The position numbers and the translations under genes were made by a program. This document shows, in pieces, positions 1 to 48,884 of a DNA stretch of 64,000 nt; position 1 is the stretch's first letter; every line of letters starts with the position of its first letter. Under the pieces are notes generated by a model, which was given only the letters and a program-made list of their open reading frames with translations, was not told the origin of the DNA and made no database searches. The stretch is taken from NCBI GenBank assembly GCA_964016985.1, contig OZ024824.1:125586803-125650802 (forward strand), read 5' to 3'. Source of the stretch: Anodontia alba. Lineage: Eukaryota; Mollusca; Bivalvia; Lucinida; Lucinidae.

Positions 1-248
1 ATATTTGGACAAAAAAATAATATTTAACATGTCCAAATACAAAGGGTAAATACAGTATACCAGTGATCTGGCTTAGGTTAACGCTTGAAATGTCAAATCC
101 TGTTTTCTTATTTTCTGGGGAAAATTAGAAAAATATTATCAATTCATTGTCTGCTTAATTTGCCGACAGTGTGTTCAGCATTATTTTTAAGATAGTATGG
201 TATTTATAAAATTAACTGCCAACCATAAGCAAATACTATATATTATAC
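1..248. repeat. Start of the next CDC5L intron, with a family H MITE relic
   Basis: AT-rich intron sequence. Positions about 78-165 contain half of a family H element: a TTAACGCTT end, then GAAATGTCAAATCCTGTTTTC and a run resembling ATTGTCTGCTTAATTTG. The other half is missing. Confidence 0.5.
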
Positions 249-37504
<37,256 letters not shown>

Positions 37505-38050
37505 TTTTGCTGTATTTGTTGTCAACTCAAACCACCATATGAAGTGACAGTAAACAATAATTTGATCAAACGTGGTAAACCGTACAAATGTTTTCAGAAC
37601 GTTGGATATGGCGCCCAGTTCTCGTTTTCTGCGAGAGTTGAAGGCAAAGCAAGTATAGACTTTCCAAAAATATATCTTCAGATTGAAACAAGTATTGTCT
37701 TCCCTAAAGGACATTAATGTCGGGAATCGGAGAGAAAATCACAATCGAGAAAGTAAAGCCAATTGATTATTGATTGTACAATTGGATATCCCATAACTCA
37801 CGCCAAATAGTAGATAATTATAGCATATGGGCTTTAAGTTTATGTTTAACTTAGAATGCAACAACTGCCTAACTGTAGCCTAACTGTCGCTAAGTACTGT
37901 CCTTTCAACATCCTTTGGAAAGACGTTTTCACTTGGCGTTTTATTCTAACTGAAAATATTTTGTTCTGATTGACCATATCTTATCAGGAACTTTCTTTTT
38001 TTTTTCTTTCTCTCAATACTGCTCTCGGTAAACTATGACCATGACAGCAG
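37505..38050. other. 5' flank of CDC5L exon 1
   Basis: Presumed 5' UTR and promoter. No clear TATA or initiator could be chosen. No coding signal on either strand. Confidence 0.4.
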
Positions 38051-38054
38051 CCTA

Positions 38055-38245
38055 GACAGCATGGTAACGTTGGGCCAACGTTGAATAATGGTTGCGCATT
38101 TCGTTGGCCCAACGTAAACATTCAACCTTGGCCCAACGTAAGTCTGTTCGTTGGGCTATCTTTGGGCCAACATGTACGTATTATGTTTGGCCAACGTATG
38201 TCAATGTTAATTATAACGTTGGACCAACGTTAGCCCCGCACAACT
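38055..38245. repeat. Cluster of palindromic GTTGGGCCAACGTT words
   Basis: TTGGGCCAAC/ TTGGCCCAACGT and relatives occur at least eight times on both strands within 190 bases, some as self-palindromes (AACGTTGGGCCAACGTT). Followed by a long T run (38288-38330). Confidence 0.75.
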
Positions 38246-38499
38246 TTAATGTTGTGCAAACGTAGAAATTATGTATGATGCCAACCGATTTTTTTTTTTT
38301 TTTTTTTTTTGTTTTTTTTTTTTTTGTTTTTTGTCAGTGAAAAGGGGCTGTTCCGAAAGCAAATCAATATGTGAGTATAATTATATTATATATTCGTTTC
38401 TAATTTAGGCAGCAATAATGAACTGAATGAGGTGGATATGAAAGCCTCTTATCGCTGTTCAGTTGTGCTGATCTAAGCTTTTGCTGGGTGCACATGTGA

Positions 38500-38925
38500 C
38501 ATTGCTGTACTGTACAGTTGTGCAGGCTGATCTGAGCTTTGCTGGGTGCACATGTGACATTGTAGGTTTTGCTGTGCTCTGGCTCACTTGTGAGTTTGAC
38601 ATTCTTACAGCACAGTACTATGTTTTTCAGGAATGTAAAACAGTATTTCACTAAAAAGCATTGGTTTTACAATACTTTATGTATAAACTGACATAGCTTT
38701 TTTTCACTCCTGAGCTGAGTCCTCAAGGAGGAGACTGATTAAGGTCTACACTGTTTTCCGTGAGCGTGTTTTGTACCAAATACTCTAGTAAAACAATGTT
38801 TGTGCTGTAAGAATGTCAAAATCACAAATGAGCCAGAGGTCAGCAAAACCTACAATGTCAAATGGGCATCCAACAAGGAATCAGATCAGCCTGCACAACT
38901 GTACGGTCTGATAAACCGTCAAGAT
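38500..38925. repeat. Inverted repeat with CTGCACAACTGTAC ends
   Basis: About 38515-38635 is the reverse complement of about 38797-38910 (GCTGTAAGAATGTCAAA, GAGCCAGAG, AGCAAAACCTACAATGTCA). A foldback MITE-like structure, with a direct duplication on its left side (GGGTGCACATGTGACATTG twice). Confidence 0.7.
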
Positions 38926-39635
38926 CAACCTTTTGTGTTCGTCCAGATAGCCAGGCAGAGATCCACCGGGGGATATCATCTCGGATAGTTTATAGTTTAT
39001 AGATGAGTTGTACATTATCGAAAACCTTGGCAAAGTCCATAATTATCAGATCTGTCCGTTTGTGGCCCCTATTACGGGCTCCGTTTACAGTGTGTTTAGG
39101 TTTTCCTGCAAATCATGAATGAACTGGATCAGTTTGGTATCGCATGACTACAGCTTCTGAAGACATGCTGAGCCTCATCTAAAATCTCATGATCTGTAAG
39201 ATGTTGCATGATTTTGCTCGCGAGGATATTCCCCATTTGTCTTTCCTATTTCTGCACGTTGTTTTCAAATATTACTGTAAAATTAACTTTACGACCAAAA
39301 ATGGACCTGATCTGTGCAAACTGAAAAAGGGATTTTTGGAAAAATTGTATTAAAAATTACGTCTTGCTTTTCTTTACTGATTTTAAGTAATTGATGTTTA
39401 ACAATAATATTGTGAAAATTTCAGAAATTTTGAACAAGTAGAACTTGTTGAAAACCTGACTCTATGTTTAGCAAATGCAGCCATTTTTACTATGGGAAAA
39501 ATGAAAATATTCGATTTTTTTTTTAACCAACGACATGACTTAATGATTTTATGCCTAGGTACAGACGACAAATGGTTTTGCATTAAATTATGCTAAAAGT
39601 TTGCAAATGTTCTTCCATGAAAAAAAAAAAAAAAA

Positions 39636-39670
<35 letters not shown>

Positions 39671-39788
39671 CGACTTTCCGAAACATGTCGAATGGACGGT
39701 AGTTAATACATACATGTCTTATCAAGCTATAAGTTGAGTGACTTGTTATGATAAACGGTATCAATTCATTCTAGTATTAATGTTGTTT

Positions 39789-39795
<7 letters not shown>

Positions 39796-39841
<46 letters not shown>
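39796..39841 (+). repeat. CT microsatellite
   Basis: About 23 CT units. A-rich runs (39618-39670) lie just before. Confidence 0.95.
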
Positions 39842-39844
<3 letters not shown>

Positions 39845-40142
39845 CTAATCCTGTTCGATTTTTCGGAGAAAATAAGGGAGCGGCGGGCATATCTTTTGGT
39901 TTTCCGTTATTCCGGGGTTTCGTGAATGCGCACTAGAGGATGAGTCTCTTCTGTGTTTAATATCCTTTTACAACTGTAGATGTGTCTAAAGACTACTGGA
40001 TGATTGGCAAACAATATAGATCCTGAGCAGACGCCTCGTTCTCTGACATCTGACCTAGATCTACACATTTTGACCAGGCTCGTCTGTCCCATGCGGGTGG
40101 GGGCGGGGGTATTCTGAATTTCGCCTGCTACATAGGCTAGGA

Positions 40143-40330
40143 CTATTTTTTTTTTTTTTGGGGGGGGGGGGTGTGGTGGGGGGGGGGAGGCGGGGGGTGG
40201 TGTAGAATTTTAGTATTTTTTGGAGTTTGGAGAAAAGGTGGTTATTTTTGGGGGTATTGACCATTTGCAGGTATTTTCTTGGGGTCACTTTCAAAACTGA
40301 TTATTTTTTGGGGTCTATCAAAGTTCTCGG

Positions 40331-40371
<41 letters not shown>

Positions 40372-40412
40372 TGGGGGTGGGGGGTGGGAGGGGAGGGAGC
40401 AGTGATGTAAGT
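40143..40412 (+). repeat. T and G homopolymer cluster
   Basis: Two T-run/G-run pairs (40147-40200 and 40333-40398) bracket TTTTTGGGG-type words; a T run of about 37 bases is included. Low complexity, and likely hard to assemble. Confidence 0.85.
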
Positions 40413-41154
40413 TAAAACCTTCTGTTGAACTGATAAGTAGTTTTATTTAGTTTTAACAGCTCTATTTCTGCTCTGCATCAATTCAATGCCATTTAAGTAA
40501 AAACGGAGCTACTGTTGGAAACTGTTTAAAGCACTTCTATTACTAATACAATTATTATACAGGAAAAATAAATGAAAACCACACTTTTGTTAAAAGAAAG
40601 CAAGGGGATTTTTTGGTGGTATGCTAATATCTGCAGATATTTTTTTGGGGGTATGGCTAATATACCGGATATTTTATGGTATGGCTGATATCCTGTATAT
40701 TTTTGGAGGTAAACACTTGATTCTGAGGCCAAGCCTATGCAGCAAACAAAACTCAGAGTACCTCCCCTGAGGTCTGTCCCATGAATACTTAAATATGGTA
40801 ACTCCTAGAATTTATAAATATGAATATAAACCTTTACATGCTTTTGGTACCTGGTCTGAAGATCTGCATATAGCTGGGGATTATCATTATATTATGTTTA
40901 GCACGTTTTTATTGGGTGGGATGGAACAAAACACTACCCTGAGATGTACTGCCTTGCAATATTTGAGCATCAAAGCTAAAACCAGGCATATAAATCAGTA
41001 CATAGAAGACATACTCAGTATAAGCAGTTCTGACTAAATATCTCTGCGACAACAGGGATAGACCAATCTTAAATTTCAGTAAAAGAAATGTTCTCTTTTC
41101 TAAAGAACTCTAAGCGAAGGTGCTCAAGGCAGTTGCCAGCAGGCAAACAACATC

Positions 41155-41225
41155 AAAATGACGTCGTATCAACGTCGATGCGACGTAGTCACGTCGCATC
41201 GACGTTGATACGACGTCATTTTAAC
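41155..41225. repeat. Perfect palindrome rich in ACGT, about 31 bp arms
   Basis: AAATGACGTCGTATCAACGT with its inverse ACGTTGATACGACGTCATTT around a 4-base centre; many CpG and several GACGTC (CRE-like) words. Confidence 0.9.
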
Positions 41226-41309
41226 GTTGTGTGCCCACTGGGTTAGAGACTCTGAGACAGATGTATATCATACATCAACTGTGGACAGGCAAACATTATA
41301 ATAAACAAT

Positions 41310-43990
41310 TATGTCTCCCCATGACAGGGGTGGGGACATATTGTTTTTGCCTCGGTTGTCTGACCGTCTGTCCGACTGTATGTCCGTCCGTCACACAATC
41401 GTGTCCGCGCGAAAACCGTTCAAGATAATTTCACGAAACTTCATGGAAATATAAAGCATCATCAGACGACGTGCAGAACTCAAGAACCTTAGCTCTTGTC
41501 CATGCAGTTTTGGAGTTATTACCATTTGAAATTCGACAATGGTAAATTCGTGTCCGCTCCATGACTTGAAAACTGTTCGAGATATTTTCATGAAACTTTA
41601 TAGAAATATAAAACATCATCAGACAACGTGCAGAACACAAGAACCATTACTCTTGTCTATATAGTTTTTGGGTTATCCCCTTTGAAATTGGACAATGGTA
41701 ATTTCGTGTCCGCTCTATAACTTAAAAACCGTTCATAATATTTTCATGAAACTTCATAGAAATATAAAGTGTCATCAGATGACCTGCAGAGCACAAAAAA
41801 CCGTAACTCTTTTTAGTATATTTTTGGAGTTATTCCCCTTTGAAATTCGACAATGGTAAATTTGTGTACCCTCTTTAACTTGCAAACCGTTCAAGATATT
41901 TTCATGAAACTTCATAGACATATATGAAAAAAAAATATTAGATGATGTGCAGACCACACGAATTGTACGTTACCCTTGTCTATACATTTTGTGGAGTTAT
42001 TTCCCTTTGAAATTTGACAATTGCAATTTTGGGTCCGCTGTATAACTGAAAACCGTTCAAAATATTTTCATGAAACTTCGTAGAAATATAGAGCATCACC
42101 AGACCAGGTGCAAAAACTAAGATTCATATCTCTTGTCTATATATTTTTGGAGTTATTCCCCTTTGAAATTCGACAGTGGTAATTTTGTGTCTGCTCTATA
42201 ACTTGAAAACCGTGTAAGAATTTTCATGAAACTTCATAGAAATACAAAGCATCATCAGACGACGTGCAGAACACAAGAACCGTAACTATTGTCTATATAG
42301 TTTTGGAATTATTCTCCCATTGAAATTTGACAATGGAAATTTTGTGTCCGCTCTATAACTAGAAAACCTTTCAAGATATTTTCATGAAACTTCGTAGAAA
42401 TATAAAGCATCATCAGACAAGGTGCATAAAACAAGATTCATATCTCTTGTTTATATATTTTTTGAGTTATTCCCCTTTGAAATTCGACAATGGTAATTTT
42501 GTCTCCGCTCTATAACTTGAAAATCGTTAAAGAATTATTCCGAAACTTCATAGAAATATAAAGCATCATCAGACGACGTGCAGAACTCAAGAACCTTAGC
42601 TCTTGTCCATGCAGTTTTGGAGTTATTACCATTTGAAATTCGACAATGGTAAATTCGTGTCCGCTCCATGACTTGAAAACTGTTCGAGATATTTTCATGA
42701 AACTTTATAGAAATATAAAACATCATCAGACAACGTGCAGAACACAAGAACCATTACTCTTGTCTATATAGTTTTTGGGTTATCCCCTTTGAAATTGGAC
42801 AATGGTAATTTCGTGTCCGCTCTATAACTTAAAAACCGTTCATAATATTTTCATGAAACTTCATAGAAATATAAAGTGTCATCAGATGACCTGCAGAGCA
42901 CAAAAAACCGTAACTCTTTTTAGTATATTTTTGGAGTTATTCCCCTTTGAAATTCGACAATGGTAAATTTGTGTACCCTCTTTAACTTGCAAACCGTTCA
43001 AGATATTTTCATGAAACTTCATAGACATATATAAAAAAAAAATATTAGATGATGTGCAGACCACACGAATTGTACGTTACCCTTGTCTATACATTTTGTG
43101 GAGTTATTTCCCTTTGAAATTTGACAATTGCAATTTTGGGTCCGCTGTATAACTGAAAACCGTTCAAAATATTTTCATGAAACTTCGTAGAAATATAGAG
43201 CATCACCAGACCAGGTGCAAAAACTAAGATTCATATCTCTTGTCTATATATTTTTGGAGTTATTCCCCTTTGAAATTCGACAGTGGTAATTTTGTGTCTG
43301 CTCTATAACTTGAAAACCGTGTAAGAATTTTCATGAAACTTCATAGAAATACAAAGCATCATCAGACGACGTGCAGAACACAAGAACCGTAACTATTGTC
43401 TATATAGTTTTGGAATTATTCTCCCATTGAAATTTGACAATGGAAATTTTGTGTCCGCTCTATAACTAGAAAACCTTTCAAGATATTTTCATGAAACTTC
43501 GTAGAAATATAAAGCATCATCAGACAAGGTGCATAAAACAAGATTCATATCTCTTGTTTATATATTTTTTGAGTTATTCCCCTTTGAAATTCGACAATGG
43601 TAATTTTGTCTCCGCTCTATAACTTGAAAATCGTTAAAGAATTATTCCGAAACTTCATAGAAATATAAAGCATCATCAGACGACGTGCAGAACACAAGAA
43701 CCGTAACTCTTGTCTGTATAGTTTTCGAGTTATTCTCCCTTTGAAATTCGACAATTGTTATTGTGTGCCCGCTCTATAACTTAAAAACCGTTCAAGATAT
43801 TTTCATGAAACTTCATAGAAATATAAAGCATCATCAGATGATATGCAGAACTCAATAACAGTAACTCTTGTCTACACATTTTTGGAGTTATTTCCCTTTG
43901 AAAGCCGACAATGTTAATTTCATATCCTCTCTATAGCTTGAAAACCATTCAAGATACTTTCATGAAACTTTATAGAAATATAAAGCAGTA
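41310..43990. repeat. Satellite-bearing element, 150-185 bp monomers, with a 1107 bp higher-order duplication
   Basis: Starts near GACAGGGGTGGGGACATATT. Monomers contain TATTTTCATGAAACTTCATA, AAAGCATCATCAGACGACGT and GTTATTCCCCTTTGAAATTC. Positions about 41440-42546 and 42547-43653 are nearly base-identical at a fixed offset of 1107, whereas monomers within each block differ clearly. So a block of about six or seven monomers was duplicated recently. Non-coding. Confidence 0.9.
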
Positions 43991-44099
43991 ATGATGAACA
44001 ATTAGTTTGGGTAAACTTTCCATATGTGAGTGGCAGCTGGGGATGGGGGGATTTTTTTTTTTTAAACCAGTTCTAGTGTTAGTCTACTTTCACTCCTGT

Positions 44100-44185
44100 C
44101 CCACCCTTTGGGATCTCAGGTTAGTAACAGTGCCGTGTTAAACGGAGTTAGTAACAGTGCCGCGTTAAACGGAGTAGCAGATTAA
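44100..44185. repeat. Short tandem duplication
   Basis: GTTAGTAACAGTGCCG(T/C)GTTA followed by AACGGAGT occurs twice in a row. Confidence 0.8.
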
Positions 44186-44201
44186 ACATAAATGTAGTCC
44201 A

Positions 44202-44491
44202 TCACGAAAACATACCTATATAATATTGACCCCTTTAAACCCCATTTTTATATAGTAAAACTGGGGCTTACAGGGATAGACATAATTTTTCTTATTTCTG
44301 CTAAAAAATAGATTTTGGGTACACATTAGAACCGCCTCTCCGAAGCGGTTCTAACGAGTACCGACAATCTATTTTTTTTGAGCAGAAATGTGAAAAATAT
44401 CAGAGTTTTTTATCTGAAAAAATTTCAGGTTTTGGAGGTGAAACTTTCTATATATTTGAATAGGCGTGTTTTCGTAATGGATGTTTCTGGA
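44202..44491. mobile_element. Family D MITE
   Basis: TCCATCACGAAAACATACCT to ATAGGCGTGTTTTCGTAATG. Hairpin CATTAGAACCGCCTCTCCGA / GAAGCGGTTCTAACGAGTAC. TATATAGTAAAACTGGGG block as in the other copies. Confidence 0.8.
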
Positions 44492-44558
44492 AGGTACAAA
44501 ATATAAATGTAGTTACCCAGGAAAGATCACAAACATGAAGCACAGTCTTCCCGGGGTA

Positions 44559-44812
44559 TCCATTACGAAAACATGCCTATTTAAATATACTGAAAATTTT
44601 ACCACCGAAAAATGAAAATTTTCTGATATTTTTCATATTTCTGCTCAAGACATAGATTGTGGGTACTTGTTAGAACCGCCTCAGTGAGGCGGTTCTAACG
44701 AGTACCCACAATATGTTTTTCAGCAGCCTGAGAAATAAGAAAAATAATGTATACCCCTGTAAACCCTAGTTTTACTATATAAAATTGGGGTTTAAGGGGG
44801 TCAAATTGATGG
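44559..44812. mobile_element. Family D MITE, opposite orientation
   Basis: TCCATTACGAAAACATGCCT, then CCGAAAAATGAAAATTTTCT, hairpin TTAGAACCGCCTCAGTGAGG / CGGTTCTAACGAGTACCCAC, and GTAAACCCTAGTTTTACTAT. It forms a tail-to-tail pair with 44202-44491. Confidence 0.8.
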
Positions 44813-44839
44813 AAAGAGGAAGAGATGAGGAACAGCTGA

Positions 44840-46005
44840 ATTCAGGCCTTTCTTCGGGGCATGTCGTAGCGGGTGGTTATTGACGAGGAGGAGTCGCTCC
44901 AAACCAGTCACTTCTTGTGTCCCCCGGGGTTCAGTCTTCCGACCGATTCTTTTCCTCGCTTATAGAGGGGATCATCCCCAAGTACGACTCTATGCTGATG
45001 ATACAGCATTATACCTCACAATTAAGAACAAGGAAGACAGCTCGGCACTACAAAAGGACCTTGATGTATTATCGGTGGGGGAATCCAAATGGGACATGCA
45101 ATTCAACCCCTAAAATGTCAGGTGGTACAGATGACAGGACCTAAGAGACCTATTTAAACTGACTACGTCCTTCACGGCCAGGTCTTGGAGACTGTCACTT
45201 GTGCCAAATACGTAGGGGTTGATGTTTTTAAGTAATCTGTCTTGGAATTCCCACATCGATCGTGTCGTGGGAAATGCAAACCGAACCCTTGAATATGTCA
45301 GATAGAACATAAAAAGTAAGAATCCGAACGCTAGAGAATCTCCTAATCACACTCTTGTCAAGCTTCAATTAGAGTACGCTTCGGCGATGTGGAACCCGCA
45401 CACCAAAGAACGCATCTCTAAAATAGAGCAAGTCCAGCGAAGAGCTGACCGCTGGACTGACGGAAATTTTGACGGACGGGCTTCTGTAACTGAGATGATA
45501 AACACACTCGGATAGAGAACATTGGAGCAAATGTGGACCGATATCTGTCTTTGTCTTTTCTATTAGTGTCTACGGCTAAGTAGCAGTTCCCCTCCCTGGC
45601 CATATACAGTATAGTGATAGAATCTCTAGATATTATCATTGTATGACCTTTAGGCAGATGGCAACTTCAATTGACGTTTATAAATACTCATTTTCCCCTC
45701 ACAATTGTACAATGGACTGCCCTTCCTGAGTCTGTTGTGTGCTTCCAGAGTTTGGATGCCTTTAAGGCTGCTTCTGTAAGCTGCAACACTCAAAACCTTA
45801 ATCCCCAAAAGGCTTGTTTTTAATCTGATTTTAATTCACCTTATCTATTTTTCTCTATCATCTGTTTTTATTCTCCACTGTCGGAAAGTCAGAGCTAAGG
45901 CATCACCAACAAAGCTTTCTTCCTCAGACCTCTCTTATTCTGTCTGCAACAGGCAGTTTAGAGCTAAGATTGGTCTCATCAACCATCTCAGAACACACAA
46001 ACAAT
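44840..46005 (+). pseudogene. LINE reverse transcriptase fragment, frameshifted
   Basis: Non-LTR reverse transcriptase remains read across frames: VTS(C)VPRGSVFRPILFLAY at about 44905, VRLYADDTALYLTI with the catalytic YADD at about 44985, CAKYLGVDV at about 45196, LEYASAMWNPHTKERISKIE near 45370 and VQWTALPESVVCFQSLDAFK near 45710. The end, VCNRQFRAKIGLINHLRTHK before a stop near 46003, resembles the zinc-finger tail of such ORFs, but the usual first Cys is Tyr. Several stops and frame changes make it non-functional. Jockey-type by motif order, at moderate certainty. Confidence 0.85.
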
Positions 46006-46099
46006 AACACTTCACGAATTCGATTAGGATTGGTCATTGTCATTAATGACAGACGAACGAACATGTGCTCAGATCCCGAGGGATCAAACATCTCATATT

Positions 46100-46400
46100 C
46101 AGGTCATCTTTCAACATTTCTTGTCTCTGGTTGGAAAAGGGCTATTGAACATTACGACTCCGTTCAAAAATCGTGATAAATGTGACCCAGCAAACTTCCG
46201 TCCAATCTCAATGAAGTGTCTGTTGTAAATTCACAGAACATAATATACATGTGTTGGCATTAAACCTCATTAGACATGTCAACAACCATAGCATTTTATA
46301 TTACCTGCACCATGGCTTTAGGGAAAGGAGGACCAATACAACTGTAGATTAGCTGATTAGGGATCTTTCTTTAGGGTCCGAAATTCATTCTTACCGCAGT
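46100..46400 (+). pseudogene. Second LINE reverse transcriptase fragment
   Basis: KCDPANFRPISMKCLL near 46180 and YYLHHGFREGRTNTTVD near 46295 match the earlier palm/finger motifs of a reverse transcriptase, which should precede YADD. Because they follow the first fragment, this is a separate copy or a rearranged piece. Frames are broken. Confidence 0.75.
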
Positions 46401-47069
46401 ATGTTCTACATGGCCAAGTGACCAAACCAATAAGACAAACAAATTCTGAGAAATGTGGATCTTTGAGCAGTAATGTAATTTACAGCACTACTGATGCCCC
46501 TTCCTACGCCTACTTATAAACGATAGTCTCTATTTTTTCCCAGAACATAAAAAAATCAGGATCATTGATCCCAACACAGGTGCTTTCAGTTTAGTCCCTG
46601 AACCCCTGAACCCCTAAAAATGATCTTATCCTACAGAAAGTCTATAGGCTTTATTTATAACTTCGTTAAGGTTATATAGAATCTACTTTTGTTGGGGTTT
46701 TTTTTTATGAGTAAGGACTAAATACCAATCGCCTGTGATCCCAAATGACCAGAATAAACTACCCTACGATAAAATACAGGAGCACGCTTTATGACCGCAG
46801 GTGGTGGTTAACACCAGCTTTAGTGAAGGTGAAAAAATATATGGAATAAAAAAATAAAAAAAAAAAAGAAAATAGATCCTTTGAAAGCAAAGAACACATT
46901 GACAAAACCGAAAACACCAGATTCGGTTTTACTGGGTCTGTTCATAAATAGTAATGTTATTTACGACAGTGTAAGCGCCTTCTACCATCAGCGTGAGCAA
47001 TATTCTGTTTTCAAACCCAGACTATTCAAAATGTTTATTGGACACAAAGCTACACAGCGAACGATATTT
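46401..47069. other. No gene recognised
   Basis: Unique-looking AT-rich sequence with a short A-rich run at 46845-46872. No conserved protein block on either strand. Confidence 0.4.
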
Positions 47070-47640
47070 TGTCTGGGCTGGTAAGAAAGGTTACGGCGTC
47101 TGTCCGTCGGATACCGTTTCAGATATTTTCACGAAACTTCACATCAATGTAAAGCACCATGAGACGATGTGCAGAACATATGAACTGTAACTCTGTTTTT
47201 TTTTGCCTACTTTTGGAGGTATTACCCTTTGAATATTGAACATAGACATTTCTACCATGCACTCGTGTCCGCTCCACAACTCTGCTATCGTTCGTGTGAT
47301 AATTTCACGAAACTTCACACAAATGTAAAGCTCCATGAGACGACGTGCAGAACACGTGAAGCGTAACTCTGGTTTGCTTACTTTTGGAGTTATTGCTCTT
47401 TGAACATTGAATATATCCATTTCCACCATGTACTCATGTCTGCTCGGTAAGTTGAAACCCGTTTGAGATGTTTTCATGATATTCCAAACACTGTAAAGCA
47501 CCATGAGACGACAGGAGTTACGACCTTTTGAACATCGTAACTATTGAAAATAGCCATTTCTACAATGTATTAGTGTTCGCTCTGTAAAGTGGTAACCGTT
47601 TCAGATGTTTTGATGAAACTTCACACAAACATCATTGGCA
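47070..47640. repeat. Tandem repeat, about 170-180 bp unit, 3-4 copies
   Basis: CACCATGAGACGA.GTGCAGAA, TTTTGGAG.TATT and TTCACGAAACTTCACA recur. Related to the monomers at 41.3-44.0 kb but clearly diverged. Confidence 0.7.
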
Positions 47641-47848
47641 AACAGTGTAGACCCAGATCAGACGCCGCAAAACACCTTTACTATTGGAAATGAACCAGTC
47701 CAAAGAGGTATAGTAGGGTAATCCATTGGTTGTAAATGGGTTAATCGTCACATTCTGTCAATGGAGATGCCATCATCAGATTGTATTTTAGCTGCAGTGC
47801 ACTAGGCCTAATTGATGTATATAGTCACGCCTAAAGTTTCGGAAGCCA

Positions 47849-48061
47849 TTAACTCTTGTCCTGCTAATTCGGATATACCCTGCCTTTGCAAACAGTGTAG
47901 ATCCAGATCTGTTGGCTTCTGAAGAAGCCAACTGATCTGGGTCTACACTGTTTGCCATTAAGTATGTGAATTTATAGCAACAATCTGGATAAAGTAATCT
48001 GACTGGCTGAAAATTTTAAGTGGACGTGGCATCTTAATTTATTCAGCAGGACAAGAGTTAG
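47849..48061 (-). mobile_element. Family A MITE
   Basis: TTAACTCTTGTCCTGCTAAT to TTCAGCAGGACAAGAGTTA; hairpin TGGCTTCTGAAGAAGCCA intact. The right TTAA is changed to TTAG. Confidence 0.85.
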
Positions 48062-48097
48062 GGGGAGAAGGTACACTTTCACATGAGGAAACCCTGT

Positions 48098-48124
48098 CTT
48101 TTTTTTTTTTTTTTTTTTTTTTTT
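48098..48124 (+). repeat. Poly-T tract
   Basis: Uninterrupted run of more than 20 T. Confidence 0.9.
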
Positions 48125-48651
48125 GAAAGGACATCTACACTTAAAAGGAAAGAATTGACTTTCCTGAGAGTTAAATTGTTTCTTTTTGGGGTAGACCCAC
48201 TTTTAGACGGGCATGGTGTATGTAGGAATGCAAACATGAAGCCACAGAGGTTTACTTCCCTGTAAAATTTGGCAGACATCTATCGAATGTATATAATTCC
48301 TTTAAATTCCTCTCAACAGGCAGTGTCCCTGGATTGATTACGAACAAAATGTGCAGTCAATATGCTAACTCTAAGGGAAACGACAATGGAGACGTGTCGA
48401 CCTGGCATAAACTAACTACACAGCTAGTCGTGAAGCACTTTGGTATATTATGGCAAAATATGGCTGCCACTAGAAGACTCACCTTAGTTTTTTTTACTGC
48501 AAATCGGTACTCTCCCACTTCTAAATTTGCAACATTTTGTTCCTGCTATCTAGTTAACATGTTCTGACGTTCATGGTTAGTCTATATTGGTGTCCACCGA
48601 TAATGAGGCCTTATTGGCAAAAACTAGCATGTACTGATCAACTTGTTCATA

Positions 48652-48884
48652 TAACCTATTTTAGTCGGGAAACCCCAAAAGGGTAATTGGCAAACAATGC
48701 AGACCCAGATCAGACGCCGAACGCAGCGTCTGATCAGGGTCTGTTTTGTTTGCATTAAATACAGGGATTTCTTAAAAAAAAAAAAAAAAAAAAGTGGTAA
48801 TAAAAACTAACCAAACACCCTCTTATTGGAAATAGACCAGTCCAAAGTTGTGGCAGAAGAGATTATCGATGTGAATGGGATAAA
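48652..48884. mobile_element. Family J MITE
   Basis: TAACCTATTTTAGTCGGGAA, hairpin AGATCAGACGCCGAACGCAG / CGTCTGATCAGG, ACCAGTCCAAAGTTGTGGCA, end GTGAATGGGATAA; contains an A-run expansion at 48775-48792. Confidence 0.65.

Noticed and set aside
40795..41037. 80-residue plus-strand frame ending SISSSD
   Set aside because: No known family, no introns or regulatory context that could be supported; could be real but evidence is absent.
41391..43064. Several similar 60-70 residue open frames on the minus strand
   Set aside because: They are frames of the satellite monomers, repeated exactly because of the 1107 bp duplication; no domain.
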